From Pseudogemmobacter sp044142105 (lineage in GTDB: Bacteria > Pseudomonadota > Alphaproteobacteria > Rhodobacterales > Rhodobacteraceae): 64,000 nucleotides of DNA. The notes beneath the pieces are model-generated. The model saw nothing but the letters and a program-made list of their open reading frames with translations, was not told where the DNA came from and ran no database searches. The stretch's first letter is position 1. Every line of letters begins with the position of its first letter. A program made the position numbers and the translations under genes. Shown piece after piece: positions 34,912 through 43,830 of this stretch. Location of the stretch: contig NZ_JBGTYM010000003.1 of assembly GCF_044142105.1 (NCBI RefSeq), positions 186,001 through 250,000 of the forward strand, written 5' to 3'.

Positions 34912-36213
34912 TCAGCCGGCATAGCCCGCCATGCGGGGCAGCCACAGCACGAGGTCGGGGAAGAAGGTGATCAGCCCAAGGCAAAGCACCATCCATGCGA
35001 GGAAAGGCAGGCAGTCGCGGATGATGTCCTTCATGGGCGAACCGGAGATGTTCGTCATGATGAACAGCAGAAGGCCATAGGGCGGCGTCACCAGCCCCAG
35101 CATGATGTTCACCACCACGACCACGCCGAAATGCACAAGGTCGATGCCAAGCGCCTGCGCGGCCGGGATGAAGACCGGCACGATGATCAGAAGCACCGCC
35201 GTCCCCTCCAGCACGCAACCCAGCACCAGCAGGATCACATTGACCAGCAGCAGGAACTGCAGCGGCGTCAGTTCCCATCCCTGCAGCAGCGCGCGCAGCG
35301 TCTCGGGGATGTTTTCGACGGTCACCACATAGTTGAAGACCAGCGCGCCGCCGATCATCATCCCGATCGAGGCAGAGGTCTTGGCCGAGATCAGCACGGC
35401 ATTATAGCCCTCGCGCCAGGTCAGGCTGCGGTAGATCACCGTCGAGACCAGCACGGCATAGGCGGCGGCCAGGGCGGCGGCCTCGGTCGGCGTTGTGATG
35501 CCGGAATAGATGCAGCCCAAGAGGATTACGGGCATCAGCAGCGTCGGGAAAGCGGCCCATGTGACGCGCGGGATTTCCCGCATTGGCACCCGTTCCTCGA
35601 CCGGGAAATTGTGGCGCCTTGCGTCCCAGGCCACCTGCGCCATCTGCATCGCAGTCATTAGCAGCCCGGGCACGACACCGGCCAGAAACAGATAGCCGAT
35701 AGAGGCGTCGGATACGAGCGCATAGACCACCATCGGGATCGACGGCGGCAGGATCGGCCCGATCACCGCCGTCACCGCCGTCAGCGCCGCGGCATAGCTG
35801 GGGGTATAGCGGTTCTCGCGCGTCATCATGTTCTGCATCATCCGGCCGGACCCCGCCGCATCGGCGATGGCCGATCCCGACATGCCGGCGAAGATCAGGC
35901 TTTGCACGACGTTGATCTGCGCCAGGCCGCCGCGCATATGCCCCACCAGCACGTTGCAGAACCGCAGCAGCCGCTCGGTCATCGAGCCCGAATTCATGAT
36001 CTCGGCCGCGAAGATGAACAGCGGCACGGCAAGGATGATGTAGTTGGAATACATGCCGTTCAGGAACTGTTCGGCCGCGGTGCCCATGTCCATGCCGGAC
36101 ATCCAGAGATAGCCCACCGATCCCACGATCATGGACAGGCCGATGGGCAGGCCCAGCAGCGCCAGCGCGGTGATGGCAACGATGGTCAGCGAAAAGGGAC
36201 TGGTCAGGGTCAT
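34912..36213 (-). CDS. TRAP transporter large membrane subunit (DctM-like)
   Basis: 433 residues with about 12 hydrophobic segments. Family landmarks include FAGMSGSAIADAAGSGRMM, GPILPPSIPMVVYAL and the C-terminal LVTPPYGLLLFIM block. It uses the sodium gradient to take up an organic acid delivered by the DctP-type protein at 36787. Start overlaps the small subunit stop by 4 nt. Together with AroQ and the AroE-like enzyme the likely cargo is quinate, shikimate or a related hydroaromatic acid. Confidence 0.92.
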   Translation of the reverse strand: MTLTSPFSLTIVAITALALLGLPIGLSMIVGSVGYLWMSGMDMGTAAEQFLNGMYSNYIILAVPLFIFAAEIMNSGSMTERLLRFCNVLVGHMRGGLAQINVVQSLIFAGMSGSAIADAAGSGRMMQNMMTRENRYTPSYAAALTAVTAVIGPILPPSIPMVVYALVSDASIGYLFLAGVVPGLLMTAMQMAQVAWDARRHNFPVEERVPMREIPRVTWAAFPTLLMPVILLGCIYSGITTPTEAAALAAAYAVLVSTVIYRSLTWREGYNAVLISAKTSASIGMMIGGALVFNYVVTVENIPETLRALLQGWELTPLQFLLLVNVILLVLGCVLEGTAVLLIIVPVFIPAAQALGIDLVHFGVVVVVNIMLGLVTPPYGLLLFIMTNISGSPMKDIIRDCLPFLAWMVLCLGLITFFPDLVLWLPRMAGYAG

Positions 36214-36722
36214 ACGCCGGAACTCGCCTTGGTGGGATCATAGGCTTCGGGAGCACCGCCATAGATGGCGCGGAACCCGACCCAGATCTGACGGATGATC
36301 ATGGCGACTGCGAAGACGACATAGATCGAATAAAGCCAGTCGAACCGGATGCGCAGATAGGCCGATTTCTCGACCTTCATGAAGGTCACGTAATCCCATG
36401 TGGCGGGCATCGACACGGTGAAGGCCAGCACCGTGACCGCGGCCGTGATCAGCGCAAAGACCCGCCGGGTCCGCGCGCCCACGGCGGCATAGACCAGATC
36501 GAAGCGCATCTCTTCGGTGTCGCGGATCACGAAGGCGCCGCCGAACAGCACGAGCCAGATCCACAGCACGACGCTGGCCTCATGCGTCCAGCCCATCGGC
36601 AGGTTCAGCAGGTAGCGCGACACGATCTGCAGCAGGAAGACCAGAAACATCGCCAGAAGCATCAGGACGATCACGTCCTCGGCGCGGCGGCGCAGCCACG
36701 CGGAAAGCCTTGCAAGGGGCAT
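36210..36722 (-). CDS. TRAP transporter small membrane subunit (DctQ-like)
   Basis: 170 residues with four membrane segments. The motif GWTHEASVVLWIWLVLFGGAFVIR split around residues 50-75 is typical of DctQ. ATG at 36722 (MPLARLS). A longer frame upstream runs into the leader without a start signal. Lies 64 nt after the binding protein and overlaps DctM. Confidence 0.88.
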   Translation of the reverse strand: MPLARLSAWLRRRAEDVIVLMLLAMFLVFLLQIVSRYLLNLPMGWTHEASVVLWIWLVLFGGAFVIRDTEEMRFDLVYAAVGARTRRVFALITAAVTVLAFTVSMPATWDYVTFMKVEKSAYLRIRFDWLYSIYVVFAVAMIIRQIWVGFRAIYGGAPEAYDPTKASSGV

Positions 36723-36786
36723 GGGCGACCTCGGGAACGGAAAGCGCGGCCCTGCCGGAACGGGGGCCGCGCGGGTTTGCAAAGGT

Positions 36787-37779
36787 TTACAGGGCGGCGA
36801 TCCGGTCGATCAGCCCCTCGGGCCAGTCCTTCGCCAGATCGGATTCGAGATAGGCCTTCTGCACATGGGCCCGGAAAGCCTCGACATCCGGCGTGTAGAC
36901 CTCAAGCCCGCGTTCGGCAAAGCTCTTCGCCAGCTCTTCCTCGCGCTTCACATGTTCGGCGGTCGAGAAGGCGATGGCCTCGTCGGCGGCCTTCTGGACC
37001 GCGGCTTTTTGTTCGTCCGAAAGGGCCTGCCAGACCTGCCCCGACAGGGTCAGAAGGTCGAAGGCCACCAGATGCGAGGTGAGGACGATCTGCTTCATCA
37101 CCTCGTAGAACTTCATGTTCTCGACATTCGGCAGCGGATTGTCCTGCCCGTCGATCGCCCCGGTCTGCAGGCCGGTATAGACCTCGGCATAGGCCATCGG
37201 TGTCGGGTTCGCGCCAAGCGCCTGGCCCAGGAACTGCCAGGCTTCGCCGCCCGGCATGCGCAGCTTGATCCCGGCCATGTCGGCGGGGGTGCTGATCTTC
37301 TTGGTGGTCGAAAGTCCGACCTGCCGGGTGCCGTAGAAGGTCGGCCCCAGGATCTTGATCCCCAGCTGTTCTTCGGCCAGGGCCTTCATCTCGGTGCCCG
37401 CATCGCTGGCGAAGAAGGTGGTCAGATGCGCCGAATCGCGGAACAGATAGCCCGAGGTCAGCGCCGACCATGCCGGAACCTGGTTCGAGATATCCTGCGG
37501 CGCGATGTTCGACATTTCCAGATTGCCGCGCTGCAGGGCGACAAGTTCGGTTCCCTGCTTGAACAGCACGCCGCCGTAGAAGCCTTCATAGGCGAAGCCG
37601 GGGCCGATGCCCTCGACGAATTTCTTCATCATCTCGGCCCGGATGTCCTGTTCCGAGAACACGGCCGAGAACCGGATCTTGACCGGGTCCTGGGCATTGG
37701 CAATCCGGGAAACGAAGGGCGTCGCCAGAACGGCAGCACCCAGCACGGCAAAGCTGCGTCGCGTGACTTTGATGGTCAT
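36787..37779 (-). CDS. TRAP transporter periplasmic binding protein (DctP-like)
   Basis: 330 residues. Twin-arginine-type signal MTIKVTRRSFAVLGAAVLAT (pattern T-R-R-S-F), so it may be exported folded through Tat. Family signature: KLRMPGGEAWQFLGQALGAN followed by PMAYAEVYTGLQTGAIDGQD. The Arg of KLRMPG normally binds the ligand carboxylate. First gene of the TRAP-aroQ-aroE operon, with ribosome site GGGAGGAAC. Divergent from the GntR pair across a short regulatory gap. Confidence 0.92.
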   Translation of the reverse strand: MTIKVTRRSFAVLGAAVLATPFVSRIANAQDPVKIRFSAVFSEQDIRAEMMKKFVEGIGPGFAYEGFYGGVLFKQGTELVALQRGNLEMSNIAPQDISNQVPAWSALTSGYLFRDSAHLTTFFASDAGTEMKALAEEQLGIKILGPTFYGTRQVGLSTTKKISTPADMAGIKLRMPGGEAWQFLGQALGANPTPMAYAEVYTGLQTGAIDGQDNPLPNVENMKFYEVMKQIVLTSHLVAFDLLTLSGQVWQALSDEQKAAVQKAADEAIAFSTAEHVKREEELAKSFAERGLEVYTPDVEAFRAHVQKAYLESDLAKDWPEGLIDRIAAL

Positions 37780-37857
37780 GTGTTCCTCCCTGAACGGCGC
37801 GCACCACTCTCCCCAGCGGGCGGCCTCGGGACGAGACTGCCATCGGAGCTTTCTGCG

Positions 37858-37870
37858 ATCAACAATTGAT
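37858..37870. promoter_or_regulatory. Inverted repeat in the TRAP/GntR divergent promoter region
   Basis: ATCAA-CAA-TTGAT, perfect 5-3-5, in the AT-rich core of the gap between the TRAP operon and two GntR genes. The nearby CATATGAGAT and ATCATCGAATGAAC stretches may also be half-sites. GntR regulators of the FCD class bind short palindromes like this. Assignment is tentative. Confidence 0.4.
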
Positions 37871-37975
37871 TCACATTTCATATGAGATTTTTTGGATCGC
37901 CCTATGATCATCGAATGAACGTGCGTCTTGCGCTTCGGCAGGGGTTCAGCTTCACTGCCGGCAGGAGGATGGTCG

Positions 37976-38668
37976 ATGATCGCGGCACAGCAGACCGGGG
38001 CGCCGCCGGGGGAAACCACCCATCGGCGATTGCGGGACGATATCCTGTTCGGTCGGCTGCCTCCGGGAGGCAAGCTGCGGCTGGAGCGATTGCGCGACGA
38101 ATATGATGTCAGCGTCACCACCCTGCGCGAGGTGCTGGCCCGGCTGGTGGCCGAAGGTCTGATCCTGTTCGAGGCGCAGAAAGGGTTTGAGGTCGCCCCG
38201 ATCTCGGCCCGGGATCTGCGCGAGATTTCCGATATGCGCATCCTGCTGGAATGCCATGCCGTCGGGCCCTCTTTCGCGGCGGGCGATCTGGAATGGGAGG
38301 CGGCCGTCGTCGGCGCCCATCACAAGCTGGCCCGGATGGAGGCGCGGATGCTGGCCGGAGACCGCAGCGACACCGCCCGCTGGAAACGCTATGACCGCGA
38401 ATTCCATGTGGCGCTGATCTCGGCCTGCGGCTCGACCGAACTTCTGGCCGCGCATGAGCGGATTTTCGACCGTTTTCTGCGCTATCAGGTGCTGCTGGTG
38501 ATGTTCCGCGGCACGGTGGCCGCAAAGGAGCATGATGCACTGCTGGCCGCCGCGCTGGAGCGGGATGCGGATCGCGCCCGGGCCGTGCTGACCGGGCATA
38601 TAGGCGCCTGCATTGACTATACCGTGCAGAACGGGTTGCTCGGCAAAGCTCCGGGGGCGGCGGCATGA
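37976..38668 (+). CDS. GntR/FCD-family regulator 1
   Basis: 230 residues. Winged helix with the LRLERLRDEYDVSVTTLREV block, then an all-helical FCD effector domain with the metal/ligand His-Asp pattern (DREFHVALISACGS and further His). ATG at 37976 follows GGAGGATGG. It is a paralogue of the next gene: compare QKGFEVAPISARDLREI with QRGFEVSPISAEGLHEI. Its stop overlaps the next ATG by 4 nt. Probably senses the hydroaromatic acid and represses the divergent TRAP operon. Confidence 0.88.
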   Translation: MIAAQQTGAPPGETTHRRLRDDILFGRLPPGGKLRLERLRDEYDVSVTTLREVLARLVAEGLILFEAQKGFEVAPISARDLREISDMRILLECHAVGPSFAAGDLEWEAAVVGAHHKLARMEARMLAGDRSDTARWKRYDREFHVALISACGSTELLAAHERIFDRFLRYQVLLVMFRGTVAAKEHDALLAAALERDADRARAVLTGHIGACIDYTVQNGLLGKAPGAAA

Positions 38669-39378
38669 TCGAATTTCCGCAGCGGCCGGACCCGACCGAG
38701 ATGGCCGGACGGGAAACCGTCGGCGCGACGGTCTATCAGCGGCTGCGCAGCGATATCATCATGGGCCGGCTGCGCCCGGGGCAGCGGCTGCGGCTGGACC
38801 AGATGAAAGAGGATTATGCCGCCGGCGCCAGCACCCTGCGCGAGGCGCTGTCGCGATTGGCGGCCGATGGTTTCGTGCTGGCCGAGGGGCAGCGCGGCTT
38901 TGAGGTTTCGCCCATCTCGGCCGAGGGTCTGCACGAGATTGCGGCACTTCGCCTGCTGATCGAGGAACATGCGCTGGCGCTGAGCTTCGCCCAGGGCACG
39001 CTGGACTGGGAGGCGCAGGTGATCGCCGCCCACCACCGGCTGGACAGTCACGAATTGCGGCTGGAGGCGGGCGATGCCTCGGACATCACCGAATGGCGCA
39101 AAAGCGACTGGCAGTTTCATCAGGCGCTGATCGCGGCCTGCGGGTCGCGGGTGCTGATGCAGACCCATGCCGAGGTTTTCGACAAGTACCTGCGCTACCA
39201 GATGATTGCGCTGGCTTTCCGTCCGGCGGCCTCGCGCCCGGAACATCTTGCGCTGAAAGAGGCGGCGCTCGCCCGGGATGTGCCGGCGGCCGTTGCGCTG
39301 TTGCGCCGCCATCTTCAGGGGGGCGTGGATCAGGCACTGTCGCGGGGTGTCTTCGGCGCGCCGCAGGAGCACATCTAG
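38665..39378 (+). CDS. GntR/FCD-family regulator 2
   Basis: 237 residues. Winged helix with LRLDQMKEDYAAGASTLREA and an FCD domain with DWQFHQALIAACGSRVL. Overlaps its paralogue by 4 nt (ATGA), so the two are made together and could form a heterodimer or divide two ligands. Ends 11 nt before the TIM-barrel gene. No direct evidence for its ligand. Confidence 0.88.
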   Translation: MIEFPQRPDPTEMAGRETVGATVYQRLRSDIIMGRLRPGQRLRLDQMKEDYAAGASTLREALSRLAADGFVLAEGQRGFEVSPISAEGLHEIAALRLLIEEHALALSFAQGTLDWEAQVIAAHHRLDSHELRLEAGDASDITEWRKSDWQFHQALIAACGSRVLMQTHAEVFDKYLRYQMIALAFRPAASRPEHLALKEAALARDVPAAVALLRRHLQGGVDQALSRGVFGAPQEHI

Positions 39379-39389
39379 CGGGAAGACCC

Positions 39390-40244
39390 ATGAAACTCGG
39401 CATCGACGCTTACAGCTTCCACCGCTATTTCGGCGAACTTTACCCGGGGCTGGAAACTGCGCCCGACCACAGCATGACGGTCTGGGATTTCATCGACTTC
39501 TCCGTGCAGTTCGGGGTCGAGGCGGTCTCTTTGGAAAGCTGTTTCCTGCCGGTGGGCGATCGGGAATTGACCACGGCGCTGGCGGCCCGGCTGGACCGGG
39601 CGGGGATGGATCGGATTTGGGCTTGGGGTCATCCGCGTGGATTGCAGTCGGGTGCCGCCCCGCAGGCGCTGGACGATGCACGGGCCAGCCTTGCCGATGC
39701 CGCCGCCGTGGGGGCCCGCGTCATGCGGATTTGCGCCGGTGGCCGCGGCACCCGCCCCGCCCGTTGGGCCGATCACAAGGCGGCGCTTCTGCCATTGCTG
39801 ACCCCGCTGGTGCGTGAGGCAAAGGCGGCGGGCGTGGTGCTGGCGGTGGAGAACCACATTGACCTGCTGGCCGAAGAGATAGCGGACCTGATCGAGACTA
39901 TAGGCTCGGACTATTTGGGGGTCTGTTTGGACACCGCCAACAATCTGCGAATGTATGAAAACCCCAAGGCGGTGATCCGCCGTCTGGCCCCCTATGCCAA
40001 GGCCACGCATATCAAGGATATCGAGGCCCGCGGCGGCGATCCCGCCACCATGGCCTTTTGGCCCAGCGTGCCCGCCGGACGCGGGGTCATCGACCTTGAT
40101 TTCGCGCTGCGCGAGTTGAAGTCCCACGGTTATGCGGGGGTGCTGGCGGTGGAAATCGACTGGCTTTCCCCGGGCTATGGCACAGAGGCGGAGGCGGTGG
40201 CCGAAAGCCTGTCTTACCTGCGGGGTGTGAAGGCCCGCCTTTAG
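39390..40244 (+). CDS. Xylose-isomerase-like TIM barrel, candidate 3-dehydroshikimate dehydratase
   Basis: 284 residues of the sugar phosphate isomerase/epimerase (AP endonuclease 2) family. Predicted metal ligands are in VLAVENHIDLL (Glu), GVCLDTANNLRM (Asp), AKATHIKDIE (His) and LAVEIDW (Glu). Bacterial 3-dehydroshikimate dehydratases such as QuiC/AsbF use this fold. That enzyme is the missing link between AroQ here and PcaGH. A true isomerase or epimerase of a side substrate is the alternative. Co-directional with the GntR pair and convergent on pcaB with a 4-nt overlap. Confidence 0.8.
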   Translation: MKLGIDAYSFHRYFGELYPGLETAPDHSMTVWDFIDFSVQFGVEAVSLESCFLPVGDRELTTALAARLDRAGMDRIWAWGHPRGLQSGAAPQALDDARASLADAAAVGARVMRICAGGRGTRPARWADHKAALLPLLTPLVREAKAAGVVLAVENHIDLLAEEIADLIETIGSDYLGVCLDTANNLRMYENPKAVIRRLAPYAKATHIKDIEARGGDPATMAFWPSVPAGRGVIDLDFALRELKSHGYAGVLAVEIDWLSPGYGTEAEAVAESLSYLRGVKARL

Positions 40245-41551
40245 GCGCCCGCGGCCCCGGCAAAGGCCCGCGCTTCATCCGGCGCGGTGCCAAGGTCCGC
40301 GGCGGAAAGGCCCAGCCCGGGAAACGCCGCTGCCGCCAGCGCCTGAAGCGACGGCCCGCCCGGCCGCGCCGCGGCGCAAAGCGCCTTGATCCGGGCCTGC
40401 GCCTCCGGGCGGGGCAGATTGCGGGCCAGCGCGAAGGACAAGGCCTCGGCATGGATCAGGCCGGAGCCGTCGTCCAGATTGCGGGCCATGGCCTCTGGCT
40501 GCGGCGTGATCCGGCCCGCAAGGTCTAACGCCAGCGCGAGCGCGCGCCCGGTCAGGATGCAAAGCTGCGGTAGCGACAGCCATTCGGCGAACCATGCCGC
40601 CCCGTCGCGTTGCTGCCGGTGCAGACCCGCGCCCTGCACAACGGCGGCCAGCGCGCCGCATTGCCGCGCGAGCGCGACAAGGACCGAGGGGCCGACCGGG
40701 TTCTGCTTCTGCGGCATGGTGGAAGAGCCGCCCGCGCCCGCGATGCGGATCTCATCCACGCCGGACTGGACCATGAGGATCAGATCCTCCCCCATCTTGC
40801 CCAAGGTTGCGGTCAGTCCCGCCATCCAGCCCGCGAAGGCGCCGGTCCGGTCCCGTTCCGCATGCCAGCTGTGGCCAGGATCGGCCAGTTCCAGCGCCTC
40901 GGCCAATGCCGCGCGCACTGCCGGTCCTTCGGCGCCCATGGCTGAAAGCGTGCCCGCCGCCCCGCCCAGAGACACGGTGGCCAGTTGGGGCGCCAGCGCG
41001 GTCAGCCGTTCTCGGTGGCGCAGCATGGGATGCCCCCAGCCCGCCACCACCGCGCCAAAGCTGGTCGGCGTAGCGGCCTGCCCATAGGTGCGCGCTGCCA
41101 TCGGCAGATCGGCATGGGTTCGGGCTAGTTGGCCAAGCGCCCGTGCCACCGCCTGAAGCCGCCCGTCCCAGATCGCCAGAACCCGCCGTAGCCGCAGGTT
41201 TTGCGCGGTTTCCATGATGTCCTGACTGGTGGCGCCCCAATGCAGGTATTGCGCATGATCCGGCGCCTGCATCGCCTTGCGGAAGGCGGTGACCAGCGCG
41301 GGCACCGGTACACCGTTGGCCCCGGTCTCGCCCGCCAGCGCGGCCGGGTCGATCTGCACCTCACGAGAGGAGCGGTCGATGAAGGCGGCGGCGGTTTCAG
41401 GGATCAGCCCCAGTCGCCCCTGCACCCGGGCGAGCGTACCTTCGACCAGCAGCATGGCGCGGATTTCCGCGCTGTCGGTGAACAGCGCCGCGGTTTCAGC
41501 GTCGGAGAACAGGCCACGATAAAGCGCGCTGTCGGCGGGAGAGGCGGGCAT
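40241..41551 (-). CDS. pcaB: 3-carboxy-cis,cis-muconate cycloisomerase
   Basis: 436 residues of the fumarase/aspartase superfamily. The signature GAGGSSTMPQKQNPVGP is intact, and the substrate motifs LHWGATSQDIMETA and RTYGQAATPTSFG are present. Converts 3-carboxy-cis,cis-muconate to 4-carboxymuconolactone. Transcribed after the BKACE gene (84-nt gap) as the last gene of the pcaDCHG unit. Ends in a 4-nt convergent overlap with the TIM-barrel gene. Confidence 0.92.
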   Translation of the reverse strand: MPASPADSALYRGLFSDAETAALFTDSAEIRAMLLVEGTLARVQGRLGLIPETAAAFIDRSSREVQIDPAALAGETGANGVPVPALVTAFRKAMQAPDHAQYLHWGATSQDIMETAQNLRLRRVLAIWDGRLQAVARALGQLARTHADLPMAARTYGQAATPTSFGAVVAGWGHPMLRHRERLTALAPQLATVSLGGAAGTLSAMGAEGPAVRAALAEALELADPGHSWHAERDRTGAFAGWMAGLTATLGKMGEDLILMVQSGVDEIRIAGAGGSSTMPQKQNPVGPSVLVALARQCGALAAVVQGAGLHRQQRDGAAWFAEWLSLPQLCILTGRALALALDLAGRITPQPEAMARNLDDGSGLIHAEALSFALARNLPRPEAQARIKALCAAARPGGPSLQALAAAAFPGLGLSAADLGTAPDEARAFAGAAGA

Positions 41552-41575
41552 GGATCGGCCTTTCTGGAAACCGGT

Positions 41576-41613
41576 CGGGGGCAGTCGGCCCCCCGGACCC
41601 CCGAGGATATTTC
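41576..41613. repeat. GC-rich intergenic tail, Rhodobacterales-type
   Basis: GGGGGCAGTCGGCCCCCCGG then ACCCCCGAGGATATTT lies between pcaB and the BKACE gene. Similar CCCCCGGACCCCCGAGGATATTT tails are, from memory, scattered in Rhodobacteraceae genomes. I see only this one copy in the window. It can form a G/C hairpin. Confidence 0.4.
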
Positions 41614-41635
41614 GGGACAGGAAATGAGGAAAGGG

Positions 41636-42472
41636 TCAGCCAGAGGGCATCCGCAGGCCAAGGATTTGCCGGGCCTGCTGCCAGGTGGCGACGGGGCGGC
41701 CGTAACGCTCGCACAGATCGGCGGCGCGGCGCACCAGCGCGGCGTTCGAGGGCGCAACCGTGGTCCGATCCAGCCGGACATTGTCCTCAAGCCCGGTGCG
41801 GGTGTGGCCGCCCTTGGCGATGGCCCATTCGTTCAGCGTGATCTGCGCGGCGCCAATTCCTGCGGCGCACCATTCGGCACCGGGGGCCAGCCGCGCCAGC
41901 GTCTCGATATAAAAGTCCAGGATGCGCTCATCCGCAGGCATGGCGTTTTTCACGCCCATGACGAACTGCACGTAGAGCGGGCCTTTCAGGCGGCCATCGG
42001 CCTGCATCTTTGCCGCCTGCACGATATGCGACAGGTCAAAGGCCTCAATCTCGGGCTTGACGTCATAGCGCAGCATTTCCGAGGCCAGCCAATCCACCAG
42101 ATCGGGCGGGTTTTCGTAAACGCGGGTCGGAAAATTGTTCGACCCGACCGAAAGCGAGGCCATATCGGGGCGAAGGGGCAGCATGCCGCCCCTTGCCTGC
42201 CCGGCCCCGGACCGTCCGCCGGTGGACAGCTGTACGATCAGACCCGGGCAGTGTCTCGTCAGGCCCTCCATCAGCGCGGCAAAGCGCGCGGGGTCGGATG
42301 TGGGCTGCCCGGCATCATCGCGCACATGGCAATGCGCGATGCTGGCCCCTGCCTCGAAGGCTTCGTGGGTGGATTCGATCTGTTCGGCGATCGAAACCGG
42401 CACCGCCGGATTGTCCGCCTTGGTGGGCAGCGATCCGGTGATGGCGACGCAAAGGATACAGGGGCGGGTCAT
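41636..42472 (-). CDS. BKACE-family beta-keto acid cleavage enzyme (DUF849)
   Basis: 278 residues. Zinc ligand motif IAHCHVRDDAGQPTSD (His-x-His), the QLSTGGRSG segment and a C-terminal KGGHTRTGLEDN block, as in 3-keto-5-aminohexanoate cleavage enzyme. The family uses acetyl-CoA to convert beta-keto acids into acetoacetate plus a CoA ester. Placed between pcaG and pcaB. The obvious substrate here is beta-ketoadipate, giving acetoacetate and succinyl-CoA without PcaIJ/PcaF. That role is inferred from context. Confidence 0.88.
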   Translation of the reverse strand: MTRPCILCVAITGSLPTKADNPAVPVSIAEQIESTHEAFEAGASIAHCHVRDDAGQPTSDPARFAALMEGLTRHCPGLIVQLSTGGRSGAGQARGGMLPLRPDMASLSVGSNNFPTRVYENPPDLVDWLASEMLRYDVKPEIEAFDLSHIVQAAKMQADGRLKGPLYVQFVMGVKNAMPADERILDFYIETLARLAPGAEWCAAGIGAAQITLNEWAIAKGGHTRTGLEDNVRLDRTTVAPSNAALVRRAADLCERYGRPVATWQQARQILGLRMPSG

Positions 42473-42478
42473 GGCGGA

Positions 42479-43093
42479 TCAGATGTCGAAGAACACTGTC
42501 TCGCCTTCGCCCTGAAGGCGGAAGTCGAGGCTGTATTCGCCGGGCCCGGTCTTTGCCGCCACCAGCGTGGCGCGGCGTTCCACATGCTCGATCCGGTTCA
42601 GGACCGGGCAGGCGGCATTGGCCTCGGCCTCATCCCCGAAGTAGATCCGGGTCTGAAGGCCAAGGTTGATGCCGCGCGCGACCAGCCAGACCGAGATATG
42701 GGGCGCCATCAGCCGCCCGTCCGGAAAGGGCACGCGGCCGGGCTTGATCGTCTCCAGCCGCCAGATTCCGGTGTCGAAATCCGCCGCCACCCGCGCCCAT
42801 CCGGTGACATTGGGGTCGGCCGTGCCACGCGGGTCGTTGGCGGGATAGATCCCCGCCGCATCGGCCTGCCAGGTTTCAAACAACGCATCGCGCAGGATCA
42901 TGCCCGCCCCGTCGATGACGCGGCCGGTGATCACAACCCTTTCGCCCTTGGCGCCATCGCGGACCGGGCTTTCACCCAGATCAAAAGGATAGATGCCCGG
43001 ATTGCCCAGCTTGTTCGGGGTCAGCCCGATATGGACATAGGGCCCGGCGGTCTGCGACGGGGTTTCCTTCAGGTAATCAAGACGCTGGACCAT
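42479..43093 (-). CDS. pcaG: Protocatechuate 3,4-dioxygenase alpha subunit
   Basis: 204 residues from the ATG at 43093 (MVQRLDYLKETPSQTAGPYV). An upstream extension overlaps pcaH and is rejected. The alpha subunit lacks the iron ligands but shapes the active site, and the usual GRVIDGAG, ADFDTGIWRLETIKPGRVPF and APHISVW segments are there. Start overlaps the pcaH stop (ATGA). Works with PcaH to open the protocatechuate ring. Confidence 0.93.
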   Translation of the reverse strand: MVQRLDYLKETPSQTAGPYVHIGLTPNKLGNPGIYPFDLGESPVRDGAKGERVVITGRVIDGAGMILRDALFETWQADAAGIYPANDPRGTADPNVTGWARVAADFDTGIWRLETIKPGRVPFPDGRLMAPHISVWLVARGINLGLQTRIYFGDEAEANAACPVLNRIEHVERRATLVAAKTGPGEYSLDFRLQGEGETVFFDI

Positions 43094-43830
43094 CACATCC
43101 CCTCCTTGCGGTTTTCGAAGAAGGACTGCCGGCGCCCGCGCAGCACGATGTCGAACTTGTAGGCCAGACAATCCATCGGGATCGCCCGGTTCATGTCCAG
43201 CGCCGCGACCAGCGCGCCGACGGCCTCTTTCTTACCGATGGTGTTGACGATCGGGCAAAGGTCGATCAGCGGATCGCCCTCGAAATAGTTCTGGGTGATC
43301 AGCCGCTGCCCAAAGCCCGATCCAAACACCGACCAGTGAATATGCATCGGCCGCCAGTTGTTCACATGGTTCGGCCAGGGATAGGCGCCGGGCCGGACCG
43401 TCAGGAATTCATAGATGCCGTCCGGCCCGGTGAGCGTCCGGCCGCAGCCGCCGAAATTAGGATCGAGCGGGGCGGCATAGCCGTCCTTCTTGTGGCGGTA
43501 GCGGCCGCCGGCATTGGCCTGCCACATCTCCACGAGAACATTGGGCACGCCGCGGCCATTCTCGTCCAGCACGCGGCCATGCATGATGATGCGTTCGCCG
43601 ATGGCGGGCTGCCCGGTGAAGTTCAGGATCAGGTTGTTGTCCAGCGCCCCGATCATCGACTGGCCGAAGGCGGGGCCGGTCTCTTCGGACAGGGTCGAGC
43701 CGAGCGCGACCAGCGGCCGGAACGGCGCGCGGGTCATCGAGGTCTTGTAGCCCGGCGTATAGGCGGCCGGGTGCCAGTCGCGGTCGCGGAAGAACAGCGG
43801 CCCCCGGTCGGTGGAATTGGAAAGGGTCAT
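43093..43830 (-). CDS. pcaH: Protocatechuate 3,4-dioxygenase beta subunit
   Basis: 245 residues. All four Fe(III) ligands are recognisable: Tyr in GGRYRHKKDGY, Tyr in PGAYPWPNH, and two His in RPMHIHWSVFG. Intradiol ring cleavage of protocatechuate to 3-carboxy-cis,cis-muconate. Ribosome site GGGGGAAGC before the ATG at 43830, which overlaps the pcaC stop. Second-to-last step of the coupled pcaDCHG run. Confidence 0.95.
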   Translation of the reverse strand: MTLSNSTDRGPLFFRDRDWHPAAYTPGYKTSMTRAPFRPLVALGSTLSEETGPAFGQSMIGALDNNLILNFTGQPAIGERIIMHGRVLDENGRGVPNVLVEMWQANAGGRYRHKKDGYAAPLDPNFGGCGRTLTGPDGIYEFLTVRPGAYPWPNHVNNWRPMHIHWSVFGSGFGQRLITQNYFEGDPLIDLCPIVNTIGKKEAVGALVAALDMNRAIPMDCLAYKFDIVLRGRRQSFFENRKEGM

